53,387 nt of DNA from Ruegeria sp. Alg231-54 (GCF_900143525.1 NZ_FREZ01000019.1:1-53387); one strand, 5' to 3'. Positions 43,988 through 52,961 are shown, counted from the stretch's first letter. Program-made: numbers and translations. The notes: a model not told the origin generated them from the sequence alone.

Positions 43988-44893
43988 ATGTCCAGACGCC
44001 ACTACAACCTGCCGCCGCTGACAACCTTGTCAGCTTTTGAGGCCGCCGCCCGCCACCTGAGCTTTAAGAACGCCGCCGTTGAACTGTCTGTCACACCCGG
44101 CGCGGTCAGCCACCAGATCAAGGCGCTTGAAGGCGATCTGGACACACCGTTGTTTCAACGCAAGCATCGCGGCGTTGACCTGACCGAGGATGGCAAGGCG
44201 CTTTATGACGCGCTGTCCACGTCCTTCGGGCGCATCTCGAAAACGCTGAGCATGATCCGCGACCGATCGACAGCCGGAAAGGTGACCGTAGGATCGACAA
44301 CCGCGGTTGCCGCGATGTGGTTGTCTCCGGCTGTCATTCGGTTCTGGCGGGACATGCCCGAAGTCAATGTTGATCAACTGTCACAGGATCGCCCCTTTCG
44401 CGATCGGCCTGACGTCGACTTTTTCATTCGCTATGGGCGGGACAGCGATCCCAACCTGTCACACACTCCGCTGTTTCGCGACCAGCTAGTCCCGGTCGGA
44501 AGCCCAGAGATGGCAGAAAGGCTTGCGGATGCCGGTCTTGAGGATCTGACCTCTGAACGGCTGATCCATTTGGAGTCAGAAGACCGCACCTGGACCACCT
44601 GGCCCGAATGGTTCCAGCAGTTGGGATATAATGGCACAGTGCCCATTGAATCCCGCGTCAACAGCTATTCCGTCGCGCTGCAGCTTGCGCGCAAGGGTGC
44701 CGGGCTGGCGCTGGGTTGGCAGCGGCTGATCCAACCCATGCTGCAATCAGGCAAACTGGTTCCTATCGGCACACATCAAGTGCCCGCTCCGAACCAGTTT
44801 TACCTGGTCGGACGCCCGGACGATGAGCTCTCAGACAGTGCCCGCGCCCTGAAGAACTGGATCGTTCAAGAGGTTCAGGAAGGTTCGGTTTAG
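43988..44893 (+). CDS. LysR-family transcriptional regulator (GcvA-like)
   Basis: The 301-residue protein has the LysR HTH (about 8-66; LSAFEAAARHLSFKNAAVELSVTPGAVSHQIKALE) and the periplasmic-binding-like effector domain. The start NLPPLTTLSAFEAAARH and the WLSPAV-RFW pattern resemble the GcvA/AmpR group. It may control the BCCT gene or the downstream Rieske operon. It lies 99 bases before the Rieske gene on the same strand. Confidence 0.9.
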   Translation: MSRRHYNLPPLTTLSAFEAAARHLSFKNAAVELSVTPGAVSHQIKALEGDLDTPLFQRKHRGVDLTEDGKALYDALSTSFGRISKTLSMIRDRSTAGKVTVGSTTAVAAMWLSPAVIRFWRDMPEVNVDQLSQDRPFRDRPDVDFFIRYGRDSDPNLSHTPLFRDQLVPVGSPEMAERLADAGLEDLTSERLIHLESEDRTWTTWPEWFQQLGYNGTVPIESRVNSYSVALQLARKGAGLALGWQRLIQPMLQSGKLVPIGTHQVPAPNQFYLVGRPDDELSDSARALKNWIVQEVQEGSV

Positions 44894-44992
44894 GTGAAAT
44901 CACTCTCTGATGAGCTTTTCTGATATTGAGACCAACAGGTTCAATCCGCCAATAGGGATTAATAGCATCCAGCAAAACCTCAGGAGAGCCCG

Positions 44993-46147
44993 ATGAACAA
45001 GCATAGCGCGCTGTCTTCCGTTCTGGCCGATGTAAACGTCGCAAATGGCCTGCCGAACGAACATTACATCGATCCGACCGTTTTCGACGAAGAAAAGCGT
45101 TCTGTGCTGTATACCAACTGGTCTGGGATCGGCTTCGGCAAGGATGTTCCGGAAGAAGGCGATGCAAAACCAGTCGACTTTCTGGGCATACCGCTGCTGA
45201 TTGTCCGGGACAAAGACGGCGAGGTTGGCGTTTTCCAAAACACCTGCCGCCACCGCGGGATGATCCTGGTAGACACGCCGCGAAAAATCGGCGGCGCAAT
45301 CCGCTGCCCCTACCACAGCTGGTGCTACAGCCTGAAAGGTGAGCTGCGCGCAACCCCGCATGTGGGTGGCCCCGGCCAGAACAAGCACGAAGACGTCAAT
45401 CGCGAAGACCTGGGCCTGATCCGCGTGCGGTCTTACGTCTGGCGCGACGTGATCTTTGTGAATGTTGACGGCACAGCGCCGGAATTCGAAGAGGTTCACG
45501 GCGCCCTGCTGGAGCGATGGGAAGAGTTTGACAAACCCGTCTTTCACGGCGGTGAAAACTCGTCGTTCAAGCTTGAGGTCAAGACCAACTGGAAGCTGGC
45601 GGTCGAGAATTATTGCGAAAGCTATCACCTGCCGTGGGTGCATCCCGGTCTGAACAGCTATTCCAGGCTCGAGGATCACTATAACATCGAGGTACGCGGC
45701 CAGTATTCCGGACAAGGCACAATGGTCTATCGCCAGTTGACAGATCAGGACGGAGCAACGTTCCCGGACTTCGATGGGCTAAGCGACAAATGGGACGAAG
45801 GCGCAGAGTACATAGCGCTGTACCCGAATGTTCTGTTGGGCGTTCAGCGCGACCATGCTTTCGCCATCGTGTTGGAGCCGGTCGATCAGGAAAACACGGT
45901 AGAACACATCGAATTATACTACGCAAAAAGCCTCGAAGACACGCCGCAACATGACGGGCTGCGCGCCTCAAACGCGCAGCTGTGGAAAACCGTGTTCGAA
46001 GAGGATGTCTTTGTGGTCGAAGGCATGCAAAAGGGCCGGCATGGAATGCTATTCGATGGCGGTCGGTTCTCGCCCGCGATGGACGGCCCGACGCACAACT
46101 TCCACCATTGGGTCGCGACGCAAGTTGAAAACGGCCGCTCGGAGTAA
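44993..46147 (+). CDS. Rieske non-heme iron oxygenase, candidate betaine N-demethylase
   Basis: The 384-residue protein has the Rieske [2Fe-2S] ligands C85, H87, C105 and H108 in CRHRGM and CPYHSW, then the mononuclear iron site in ENYCESYHLPWVH with H212 and H217; the bridging residue is E209. A third carboxylate probably comes from EEDVFVVEG. This pattern belongs to the GbcA/stachydrine demethylase type, which removes a methyl group from quaternary ammonium compounds as formaldehyde. No reductase partner is encoded in the window. It is the first of three plus-strand genes with the small protein and the DMGDH-like protein. Confidence 0.88.
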   Translation: MNKHSALSSVLADVNVANGLPNEHYIDPTVFDEEKRSVLYTNWSGIGFGKDVPEEGDAKPVDFLGIPLLIVRDKDGEVGVFQNTCRHRGMILVDTPRKIGGAIRCPYHSWCYSLKGELRATPHVGGPGQNKHEDVNREDLGLIRVRSYVWRDVIFVNVDGTAPEFEEVHGALLERWEEFDKPVFHGGENSSFKLEVKTNWKLAVENYCESYHLPWVHPGLNSYSRLEDHYNIEVRGQYSGQGTMVYRQLTDQDGATFPDFDGLSDKWDEGAEYIALYPNVLLGVQRDHAFAIVLEPVDQENTVEHIELYYAKSLEDTPQHDGLRASNAQLWKTVFEEDVFVVEGMQKGRHGMLFDGGRFSPAMDGPTHNFHHWVATQVENGRSE

Positions 46148-46159
46148 CCCTTTTGGATT

Positions 46160-46182
46160 GGTCAGCCGCCGGGTGGCTGACC
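46160..46182 (+). other. Intercistronic hairpin between the Rieske gene and the small protein
   Basis: GGTCAGCC (46160-46167) pairs with GGCTGACC (46175-46182) around a seven-base loop, and G-T pairs can extend the stem. No T-run follows, so it may stabilise or pause the transcript instead of terminating it. Confidence 0.45.
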
Positions 46183-46206
46183 GGTTGCCCGTGGAAGGAG
46201 ACGCCC

Positions 46207-46446
46207 ATGGACAAACAGGAGCTGGATCGCCTTTTACTGGACGCACATGATCGCAATGATCATGCCGATCTGATCCGCTTATACACCCTGGCTGCGGATG
46301 AGCGCGAAGCGGCACATGACGTTGACGCGGCCTGTTTCTACCTGACGCATGCTTTTGTTTTCGCGCTGGAATCCGGCGCGCCCGAGGCTAACGCGCTGAA
46401 CCAGCGGCTAGTCGCATATGACCGCGCCCAAAAGCTGGAATTCTGA
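46207..46446 (+). CDS. Small hypothetical protein of 79 residues in the Rieske operon
   Basis: The ATG at 46207 has GGAAGGAGA upstream. The product begins MDKQELDRLLLDAHDRNDHA and continues with helical LIRLYTLAADEREAAH and VDAACFYLTHAFVFAL. It is all-helical and could be a short helical hairpin pair. I do not know its function. Its position directly between a Rieske demethylase and a DMGDH-like gene suggests it supports one of these enzymes. Confidence 0.6.
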   Translation: MDKQELDRLLLDAHDRNDHADLIRLYTLAADEREAAHDVDAACFYLTHAFVFALESGAPEANALNQRLVAYDRAQKLEF

Positions 46447-46556
46447 GTTTAGCCTCAGGTTAGACCCACTCAACCCAACATGAAATTTATGTCCGTTGCC
46501 GGGGCCATTGCGATGATGACACATGGCTGCGGAATCAACTTTGATACGGCAGGCTC

Positions 46557-48977
46557 ATGAAAACGAATGCACAGGCGGTGGTGATTGGCGGCGGGGTGAT
46601 CGGGTGCTCGATCCTCTATCATTTGACCAAACTGGGATGGTCGGATGTGGTGCTGCTGGAACGGGATGAGCTGACATCAGGCTCGACCTGGCATGCGGCG
46701 GCAAACATCCACGGCCTCCATGACAGCACCAATATCAGCCGCATTCAGCACTACACGATGAACCTGTACAAAGAGCTTGAAGCCGAAACCGGCCAGAGCT
46801 GCGGCGTGTTCCAGCCCGGCTCGCTTTACCTCGCCCAAACCGAAGAGCGTGAACATCAACTGAAGCTGCAGGCCGCCAAGGCCAAGCTATACGGCATGAA
46901 CTTTTTTGAGATCAGCATAGATGAGGCCCAGCGCCTGAACCCGCTGGTCAACTATGCCGGCATTCGGTGTGTCATGTTCGAACCCGACGGCGGAAACGTG
47001 GACCCTTCAGGCGTAACAAACGCCTATGCGGTCGGCGCGCGCCAACGCGGAGCCGAGATCCATCGCTTTACCCCCGTCACTGCGACCGACCAACAGGACG
47101 ACGGCACCTGGATCGTAAGGACACCCAAAGGTGACATCCGCACACCTTGGGTCGTAAACGCCGCCGGTTTGTGGGGCCGCGAAGTCGCCAAGCTGGCCGG
47201 GATCGAGCTGCCGTTGCAACCGACCGAGCACCAGTACTTCGTGACCGAGACAATGGCCGATGTCGAAGCGCATGGCACCCGCCTGCCCTCGGTCAGCGAC
47301 CGAGATGGTGAGTATTACCTGAGACAGGAAGGCCAAGGCTTGCTAGTCGGGGCCTATGAGAAAGACATGAAGTTCTGGGCAGAGGATGGCACGCCCCTGG
47401 ACTTCGCGCATGACCTTTTCCCCGACGATCTGGAACGGATCGAAGAGAATATGATGAACGCCATTGAACGCCTGCCCGCTGTTGGTGAAGCCGGGATCAA
47501 ACGCGTCATCAACGGACCAATGATCTGGTCGCCCGACAGCAACGTGCTGATGGGCCCGGTACCCGAGGTTGACGGGTATTTCTGCTGCAACGGGATCATC
47601 CCAGGGTTCTCGCAGTCTGGCGGCATGGGACTGATGGCAGCGCAGTGGATCATCGAAGGGGAAACGCAGTACGACATGTTCGCGTGGGACATGGCGCGGT
47701 TCGACAGCTGGGCGACCAAAGACTTCACGATGGCCCGGGTACATGATCAGTATGCACACCGTTTCGCCATCCATTTCCCCAACGACGAACGCAGCGCAGG
47801 GCGCCCAGCGCGCACGCGCCCGATTTATCATGCACAGGCGGAAATGGGGGCCGTATTCGGCCTGAACGCCGGCTGGGAACACCCCTTGTGGTTCGCGGAC
47901 ACATCCGGAGCCACCGACACTAATGGTTTTACCCGTCAGAATTGGTGGGGACCTGTTGGTGAAGAGTGCCGGATGTTGCGTGAGCATGCGGGGATCATCG
48001 ATATCTCGAACTTCGCCATATATGTATGCCAGGGCCCCGAGGCCGAAGATTGGCTCAACGCCGTTTTCGCCAACACTATGCCCAAGGCGGTTGGCCGGTC
48101 CTGCCTGACGCCTCTGATCTCGAAGCGCGGGGGCATCGCGGGGGATTTCACCGTAACCCGTGTGGCGGATGACGAATTCTGGATCATCGGATCCGGAATG
48201 GCCGAGCGGTATCACAAACGGTTCTTCAAACAAGTCCCCCTGCCCGATGGCACCACATTCGAAAGCCGGACCGAGGCCGTGTGCGGGTTCAACGTCGCTG
48301 GCCCAAAATCGCGCGAGTTATTGCAGCGCCTGACCAATACCTCGCTGGCCACCGAGGATTTCCCTTTCATGCGATCCGCCAAAATCGAACTGGCCGGAAT
48401 CGAAGTACTGGCCCTACGGGTCTCGTTCACGGGTGATCTGGGGTGGGAGGTTCACTGTGCCACTGAAGATCAGGCCCGCCTGTATGACGCCCTGCTTCGG
48501 GTAGGTCAGGAGTTTGGCGCAGGCCCAATAGGCAGCCGAGCACTGATGTCGTTGCGCGTCGAAAAAGGGTATGGCTCGTGGAGCCGCGAATACAGCCCGG
48601 AATACTGGCCGCATGAGGTTGCGCTGAACCGTTTGTGCAAGTTCGGTAAGGACTTCCTGAACAAGAATGCCGCCGAAGCCATTTTGGCCAAGCCCGCCCG
48701 CGAACAGCTGGTCCTTCTGCATCTGGATGAGGCCGACACGGCCGCGTCGAACGCCGACGCGACCGGAGGCGAGCCGATCTTTAAAGACGGACGGGGCATC
48801 GGTCGCGTGACCTCTGGGGCCTATGGCTATTCGGTCGGCATGTCATTGGCGCTCGGTTTTGTGACTGGTGCCAAACCGGGGGAAGAGGTCGAGGTGATGG
48901 TGCTGGGACAACCGCACAAGGCGACCATTCTGTCTGAGCCACCTTTTGATCCAAAAGGCAAAATCCTGCGCGGCTAA
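46557..48977 (+). CDS. Dimethylglycine dehydrogenase-like FAD/folate enzyme
   Basis: The 806-residue protein has an N-terminal FAD oxidase domain (VVIGGGVIGCSILYHL at 8-23) with His46 in SGSTWHAA, the residue that carries covalent FAD in DMGDH and sarcosine dehydrogenase. The C-terminal half (about 430-800) is a GcvT-like folate-binding domain (GVIDISNFAIYVCQGPEAE-like start; GFVTGAKPGEEVEVMV at the end). Such enzymes oxidatively remove an N-methyl group and pass the C1 unit to tetrahydrofolate. In this cluster it would remove the second methyl of an N-methylated hydroxyproline. It has no strong ribosome site and sits 110 bases after the small protein. Confidence 0.92.
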   Translation: MKTNAQAVVIGGGVIGCSILYHLTKLGWSDVVLLERDELTSGSTWHAAANIHGLHDSTNISRIQHYTMNLYKELEAETGQSCGVFQPGSLYLAQTEEREHQLKLQAAKAKLYGMNFFEISIDEAQRLNPLVNYAGIRCVMFEPDGGNVDPSGVTNAYAVGARQRGAEIHRFTPVTATDQQDDGTWIVRTPKGDIRTPWVVNAAGLWGREVAKLAGIELPLQPTEHQYFVTETMADVEAHGTRLPSVSDRDGEYYLRQEGQGLLVGAYEKDMKFWAEDGTPLDFAHDLFPDDLERIEENMMNAIERLPAVGEAGIKRVINGPMIWSPDSNVLMGPVPEVDGYFCCNGIIPGFSQSGGMGLMAAQWIIEGETQYDMFAWDMARFDSWATKDFTMARVHDQYAHRFAIHFPNDERSAGRPARTRPIYHAQAEMGAVFGLNAGWEHPLWFADTSGATDTNGFTRQNWWGPVGEECRMLREHAGIIDISNFAIYVCQGPEAEDWLNAVFANTMPKAVGRSCLTPLISKRGGIAGDFTVTRVADDEFWIIGSGMAERYHKRFFKQVPLPDGTTFESRTEAVCGFNVAGPKSRELLQRLTNTSLATEDFPFMRSAKIELAGIEVLALRVSFTGDLGWEVHCATEDQARLYDALLRVGQEFGAGPIGSRALMSLRVEKGYGSWSREYSPEYWPHEVALNRLCKFGKDFLNKNAAEAILAKPAREQLVLLHLDEADTAASNADATGGEPIFKDGRGIGRVTSGAYGYSVGMSLALGFVTGAKPGEEVEVMVLGQPHKATILSEPPFDPKGKILRG

Positions 48978-48984
48978 AGGAACT

Positions 48985-49019
48985 GTGAACAGCCCCAGAC
49001 TCGACGGGGAGCTGTTCAC
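48985..49019 (+). terminator. Strong stem-loop after the DMGDH-like gene
   Basis: GTGAACAGC (48985-48993) pairs with GCTGTTCAC (49011-49019), and CCC/GGG extend it inward past one unpaired A. It begins eight bases after the stop codon. There is no T-run, so Rho-independent termination is only probable, but its position suits the operon end. Confidence 0.55.
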
Positions 49020-49098
49020 CCCCACCTCTGCGCCTATAGGCTGACCAAACCATAACGGTCGTTTTGCGAAGGGTGGGCGCACGGAAAATCGCACAGAT

Positions 49099-50317
49099 AT
49101 GCTGATCGTCGGCGCCGGGTTATCCGGCCTGATCATAGCGATTGAGGTCCGCAAACGCGGCATCAAGGACATTGCGGTCCTTGAAAAAGCGAATGAGATC
49201 GGCGGGACGTGGCGTGAAAACACGTATCTTGATGTTGCGTGCGATATCCCCTCGCATTTCTATTCCATGGCGACGCATCTGAACCCGGATTGGAGCCGGG
49301 CTGATGCAGGTGGTGCCGAGATTCAGGCCTATCTGAAACAAGTCTGTTTTGACGAAGGGAATTACGATCTGTGCCCTTTTGGCCAGCAACTGAAATCTGC
49401 CCGTTGGGACGGCTCCCGCTGGCAGGTGGAAACCGAAAGCGTGCAACGCTGGTCGGCGCGTTTTCTCTTTTCTGTAATAGGCGCGCTGCACACGCCCAGT
49501 ATTTCCGACATTCCGGGGGCGGACAGCTTTCCGGGGCCTTGCTTTCACAGTGCCGAGTGAGATCACGACACGGTGCTTGAGGGAAAACGCGTAGCGGTCG
49601 TGGGAACAAGTAAACCCACCGTCCAGTTTGCACCAGAGATTGCCAAGACCGCCGCCCACATCACCGTCTTTCTACGCAGTGCACCCCATGTGCTGCCACG
49701 CCCGGAGGGCCCAATCGCGCCCTGAATCTGCGCAAACACCTGACGCTGCCCTACAGGATCGGCTGCAAACGCATCCTCAGCTCAAACGATTGGTACCCGG
49801 CACTGGCGCGCGAAAACGTGATGTTGATCCCGCACGGTGTGGCATCAATTGATGGCGATCAGATCATTTCAGCGGACGGAAGCCGAACACAGGCCGATAT
49901 CCTAATCTGGGATACCGGGTTTCATATTACAGATGTCGTAGAGCGCTTGGATGTAACAGGGTCCGATGGCCTGGCTTTGCGCTAGGTCTGGGCGGACGGG
50001 ATGAAAGCGCATCTGGGCACCGGCATCGCAGGCTTCCCGAATTTCATCATCCTTCTCGGTCCACATATTTGCATCGGCCGCAAATCGGTCGTTCTTATGA
50101 TCGAGGCACAGGTTCGCCATATCGGCCGAGCGCTGGATCAAATGGGTCGCGACGGGCTGCAGGCCGTAACGCCCTGCCCAAAAAACAGGCTGCATTCGAA
50201 CAGGAAATACAAAAGACCGGAACACGACGCTTTGGCCCAGGACCGTTTCCGAGTATGAAAAGCGTATGGCGCAATCCGGGCTGGAACAGTACCGCCCTAC
50301 CCCTTCCTCAGGCGGAG
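49099..50317 (+). pseudogene. Flavin-containing monooxygenase (Baeyer-Villiger type) pseudogene
   Basis: The first 153 residues look like an FMO: FAD motif IVGAGLSGLIIAIEVR, then GGTWRENTYLDVACDIPSHF. The frame stops at TGA 49558-49560, where the family has Trp (FHSAE-W-DHDTV). It continues in the same frame with KRVAVVGTSK (degenerate NADP motif) to a TGA at 49723, then shifts by -1 (or +2). LRKHLTLPYRIGCKRIL and TGFHITD in the new frame are the later motifs. A segment is missing between them. A TAG at 49983-49985 and one more shift near 50180 follow before the end at about 50317. The gene is dead. It precedes a hydrolase gene, as FMO genes often do. Confidence 0.9.
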
Positions 50318-50326
50318 TGAGATGAG

Positions 50327-51301
50327 ATGACCACTATCCTAGTTATCGTCCTTCTGGTCGGCGGCTTCTTTGTCAGCATGAACCTGTGGACCCGGCGACT
50401 GACCCGGCAGGGGTTGCAGTGCGTCCCGCAACTTGGGCAGATTGTCCCGGTGCAGGGCGGCAGCATTCATTACGTGGAAAAGGGCGACCCCACCAAGCAG
50501 ACAATCGTTATGATCCATGGGCTTGCGGGGCAGCTGCAGCATTTCACCTATTCCCTGATGGACCTGTTGGCGGGTGACTACCACGTCGTCGTTGTCGACC
50601 GCCCGGGCTGTGGCTATTCTACCCGCGATAACGCAGATCTTGGACGCCTGCCCGAACAGGCCAGCATGATACAAGAATTTCTGGACACCAAGGGCATTTC
50701 AAATGCCGTTTTGGTCGGGCACTCATTAGGCGGGGCCGTATCGCTGGCCATGGCGTTGGAACACCCAGAGAAAACCAAAGCGCTCGCTTTGCTCGCCCCG
50801 TTGACGCAAAAGCTGTCGAATACGCCGCAAGTTTTCAAACCGCTGGAAATACGTACCGAGTGGTTGCGCAACTTTATCGGCAACACGATCGCTGTACCCA
50901 TATCGGCTAAGACCGCCCCGCATACATTGGGAGCCGTTTTCTATCCGGAACCCGCGCCAGATGACTTTCTGGACCGCGCCGGCGGTGCGCTGGGGTTGCG
51001 CCCTACGGCCTTCATTACCGCGTCGCAGGATGTTGTAGGGGTGGATGAAAGTATCGGAGCCCAGGTAGACCGCTATACCGGCTTGTCCGTACCCGGCGGC
51101 ATTCTGTACGGGGCACAAGACACCATACTTTCACCCACCGCCAACGGTGCCCCCATGACCCGGTTCGGACTGAGCGACGAACAGATCGAAGGGTTGGGCC
51201 ATATGATTCCGATCACTGCACCCGACGCCTGCGCGGCCTTCATTCGTAGAATTGCTGATACTGCAGGGGTCGCCCCACCACAGGCAACCAAAGCAGATTG
51301 A
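50327..51301 (+). CDS. Alpha/beta-hydrolase with an N-terminal membrane anchor
   Basis: The 324-residue protein starts with one hydrophobic segment (ILVIVLLVGGFFVSMNLW) and continues as an alpha/beta-hydrolase. It shows HGLAG (oxyanion region), Ser in VGHSLGG, an acid residue in the LYGAQDTIL segment and His in EGLGHMIP. It is probably an inner-membrane-anchored esterase or lipase-like enzyme. The start follows GGAGTGAG. It lies just after the monooxygenase pseudogene, the common order FMO-hydrolase, and is itself undamaged. Confidence 0.87.
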   Translation: MTTILVIVLLVGGFFVSMNLWTRRLTRQGLQCVPQLGQIVPVQGGSIHYVEKGDPTKQTIVMIHGLAGQLQHFTYSLMDLLAGDYHVVVVDRPGCGYSTRDNADLGRLPEQASMIQEFLDTKGISNAVLVGHSLGGAVSLAMALEHPEKTKALALLAPLTQKLSNTPQVFKPLEIRTEWLRNFIGNTIAVPISAKTAPHTLGAVFYPEPAPDDFLDRAGGALGLRPTAFITASQDVVGVDESIGAQVDRYTGLSVPGGILYGAQDTILSPTANGAPMTRFGLSDEQIEGLGHMIPITAPDACAAFIRRIADTAGVAPPQATKAD

Positions 51302-51382
51302 TCGGGGCAAAATAATCCCTATCCGGCGGCGTTTTCCCCCTTGACCCGCCTCGGCCCGTCGCTTAAATCGCCTCTCACTCAT

Positions 51383-51459
51383 GGCGGAGTAGCTCAGTTG
51401 GTTAGAGCAGCGGAATCATAATCCGCGTGTCGGGGGTTCAAGTCCCTCCTCCGCTACCA
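51383..51459 (+). tRNA. tRNA-Met, elongator (CAT)
   Basis: The 77-nt cloverleaf has acceptor stem GGCGGAG/CTCCGCT, D arm GCTC-GAGC with a nine-base loop, anticodon stem GCGGA/TCCGC and loop ATCATAA with CAT at 34-36, and encoded CCA. G1-T72 is a wobble. The body resembles elongator tRNA-Met of this group more than tRNA-Ile2 (CAT read with lysidine), though the latter cannot be excluded by sequence alone. Confidence 0.9.
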
Positions 51460-51841
51460 AAATCACAACACAAATTATTGAAATCATTCAACTTTCCGTT
51501 AAGCTAAACGCATCGCACCATCATTTTCACTATTCTTCGGTCAATAGTCTTTAGTTTATCAACGACTATGAACCGGTATGAATAAGCAAGAGACAGAAAT
51601 ATTATAGCCGGACGCAGCTTTCGGACAATTTGGCGGGGTTTTCCGGACACTTTAGTGTAATGCGGCGCGGTTATTGGCAGACAGGCACGCGGTTATTGGC
51701 AGCAAACTGAGCCGATATCCGGACACAACAGCCACCAAACAGACCTTCGCTACCTTTGCAGCGAATGGAACTAGCAACGGCAGCTCCGCGGGACAAAAGC
51801 GGACCTTAGCCCGATTACCTGTACTGGCGTGTGATATTGGC
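51460..51841. other. AT-rich region after tRNA-Met with a 15-bp direct repeat
   Basis: No gene is seen. CGCGGTTATTGGCAG occurs twice (51666-51680 and 51688-51702), 22 bases apart. CCGGACAC occurs at about 51645 and 51717 on either side. The arrangement is reminiscent of the ends of an insertion sequence but I cannot name one. Confidence 0.5.
51666..51702. repeat. 15-bp direct repeat, spacing 22 bp
   Basis: CGCGGTTATTGGCAG at 51666-51680 is repeated exactly at 51688-51702, so the period is about two helical turns. It may be a protein-binding array or the end of a mobile element. Confidence 0.55.
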
Positions 51842-52745
51842 TCATTGCACTCGAAGCGTGCTAAGGAACACAATCAAAACGACCCTTTCGGCGTCCGAAA
51901 GATCCGGCATCAATGCCATCTGTGTCCCGGGAACAAGCCCTGCGGGGTCGGCGGTGAATTGATTGAGTTCTGAGATGTTCCAATCACCGGATAGGGATGC
52001 CATTGCGTTTGAGTATTTGTAACCTTCAACACCGGCTTTAGTGCGTCCGACCACACCTATGAGCGACGGACCGTGATTGTGTGCGCCGGATGGAGCGGTT
52101 CCTTCTTCGATAATATGGCATTGCGTGCAACCAATCGCTGAAATCAGCCCGAGCTCTAGGTTGGCAGTCGCCAATTTAGTTTCGGAAACGGGCGGCGGTT
52201 CGATTGGTTGTGCACCACTTTCCGAGAGAAACGAATTCATATCTGCCTTATCATTTTGTGGCCAGATTGATTGGTGGCACACCCCAAAACTCTCGTGCAT
52301 TAACGTTTGCACCATAAGCGACAAGAACTTTGGCGGCGTCCAGTGCGCCTCTCTCGGCGGCATCATGAAGCGGCGTATAGTCTTTATCACCGGCCTGAGC
52401 GCTTGGGTCTGCGTCCGCCTTCAGTAAAAGTTCAACCATCTTTTCATGGTTGCCACGGGCTGCCTTTTGCAAAGGACTACCAAAGTCGAGCGTTGAGTTG
52501 GCATGTGCGCCATGTTCGAGAAGGATTGCAACAATGTCAGTATGGCCGGATTGAGCGGCAAAGAACAAAGGGCGCTCCAAACTGGTTGGATCAACGCTTG
52601 CTTCGGCGGCGAGCGACGCCTCAAGCGCCTCGGCATCACCATTACTGGCCGCCCGCAAAATATCGTCTGCCAGAGCAATTTGCGAATACAGAGCCACCGT
52701 TGGAACCGGGAAAAGGAACTAATTGGCGATACTGAAACGTCGCAT
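51842..52745 (-). pseudogene. Ankyrin-repeat/cytochrome c fusion protein, disrupted by a nonsense codon and a frameshift
   Basis: An ATG at 52745 with GGAGG upstream begins MRRFSIAN, then a TAG, then FLFPVPTVALYSQIALA-DD, which is the rest of a signal peptide. Three or four ankyrin repeats follow (LFFAAQSGHTDIVAILLEHGA; TPLHDAAERGALDAAKVLV). The frame stops at 52251. The next frame (+1) carries the end of the last ankyrin repeat and a class I cytochrome c with CTQCH haem site and the Met-ligand region GTQMALMPDL, ending at 51842. Removing one A from the AAAA at about 52254-52257 would join them. So a periplasmic ankyrin-cytochrome c protein has been broken twice. Partial translation of the two halves (from GTG 52697 and ATG 52240) is possible. 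Confidence 0.8.
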
Positions 52746-52961
52746 CAAGAAATCCTCCGTAAGTCGTAGCTGCGCCAATTATATCATAAATCGCTGCAGT
52801 TCGCCGCCATGCCAATACTTTACTGTTTCTGCAAAACCAGTTGACTTAGACTGCCCAATGGTCAGGTCCGCTCTGGGCTCACACCGGTCATACGACGATT
52901 TAGGTAGGACCCAGGTGTTTGATCCGAAGGTTTGATGGTGCGATCCATTCGATGGAATCTT

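Noticed and set aside
51383..51459. tRNA with CAT read as tRNA-Ile2
   Set aside because: The body matches elongator tRNA-Met of alphaproteobacteria better. tRNA-Ile2 of this group usually starts differently, but this was judged from memory.
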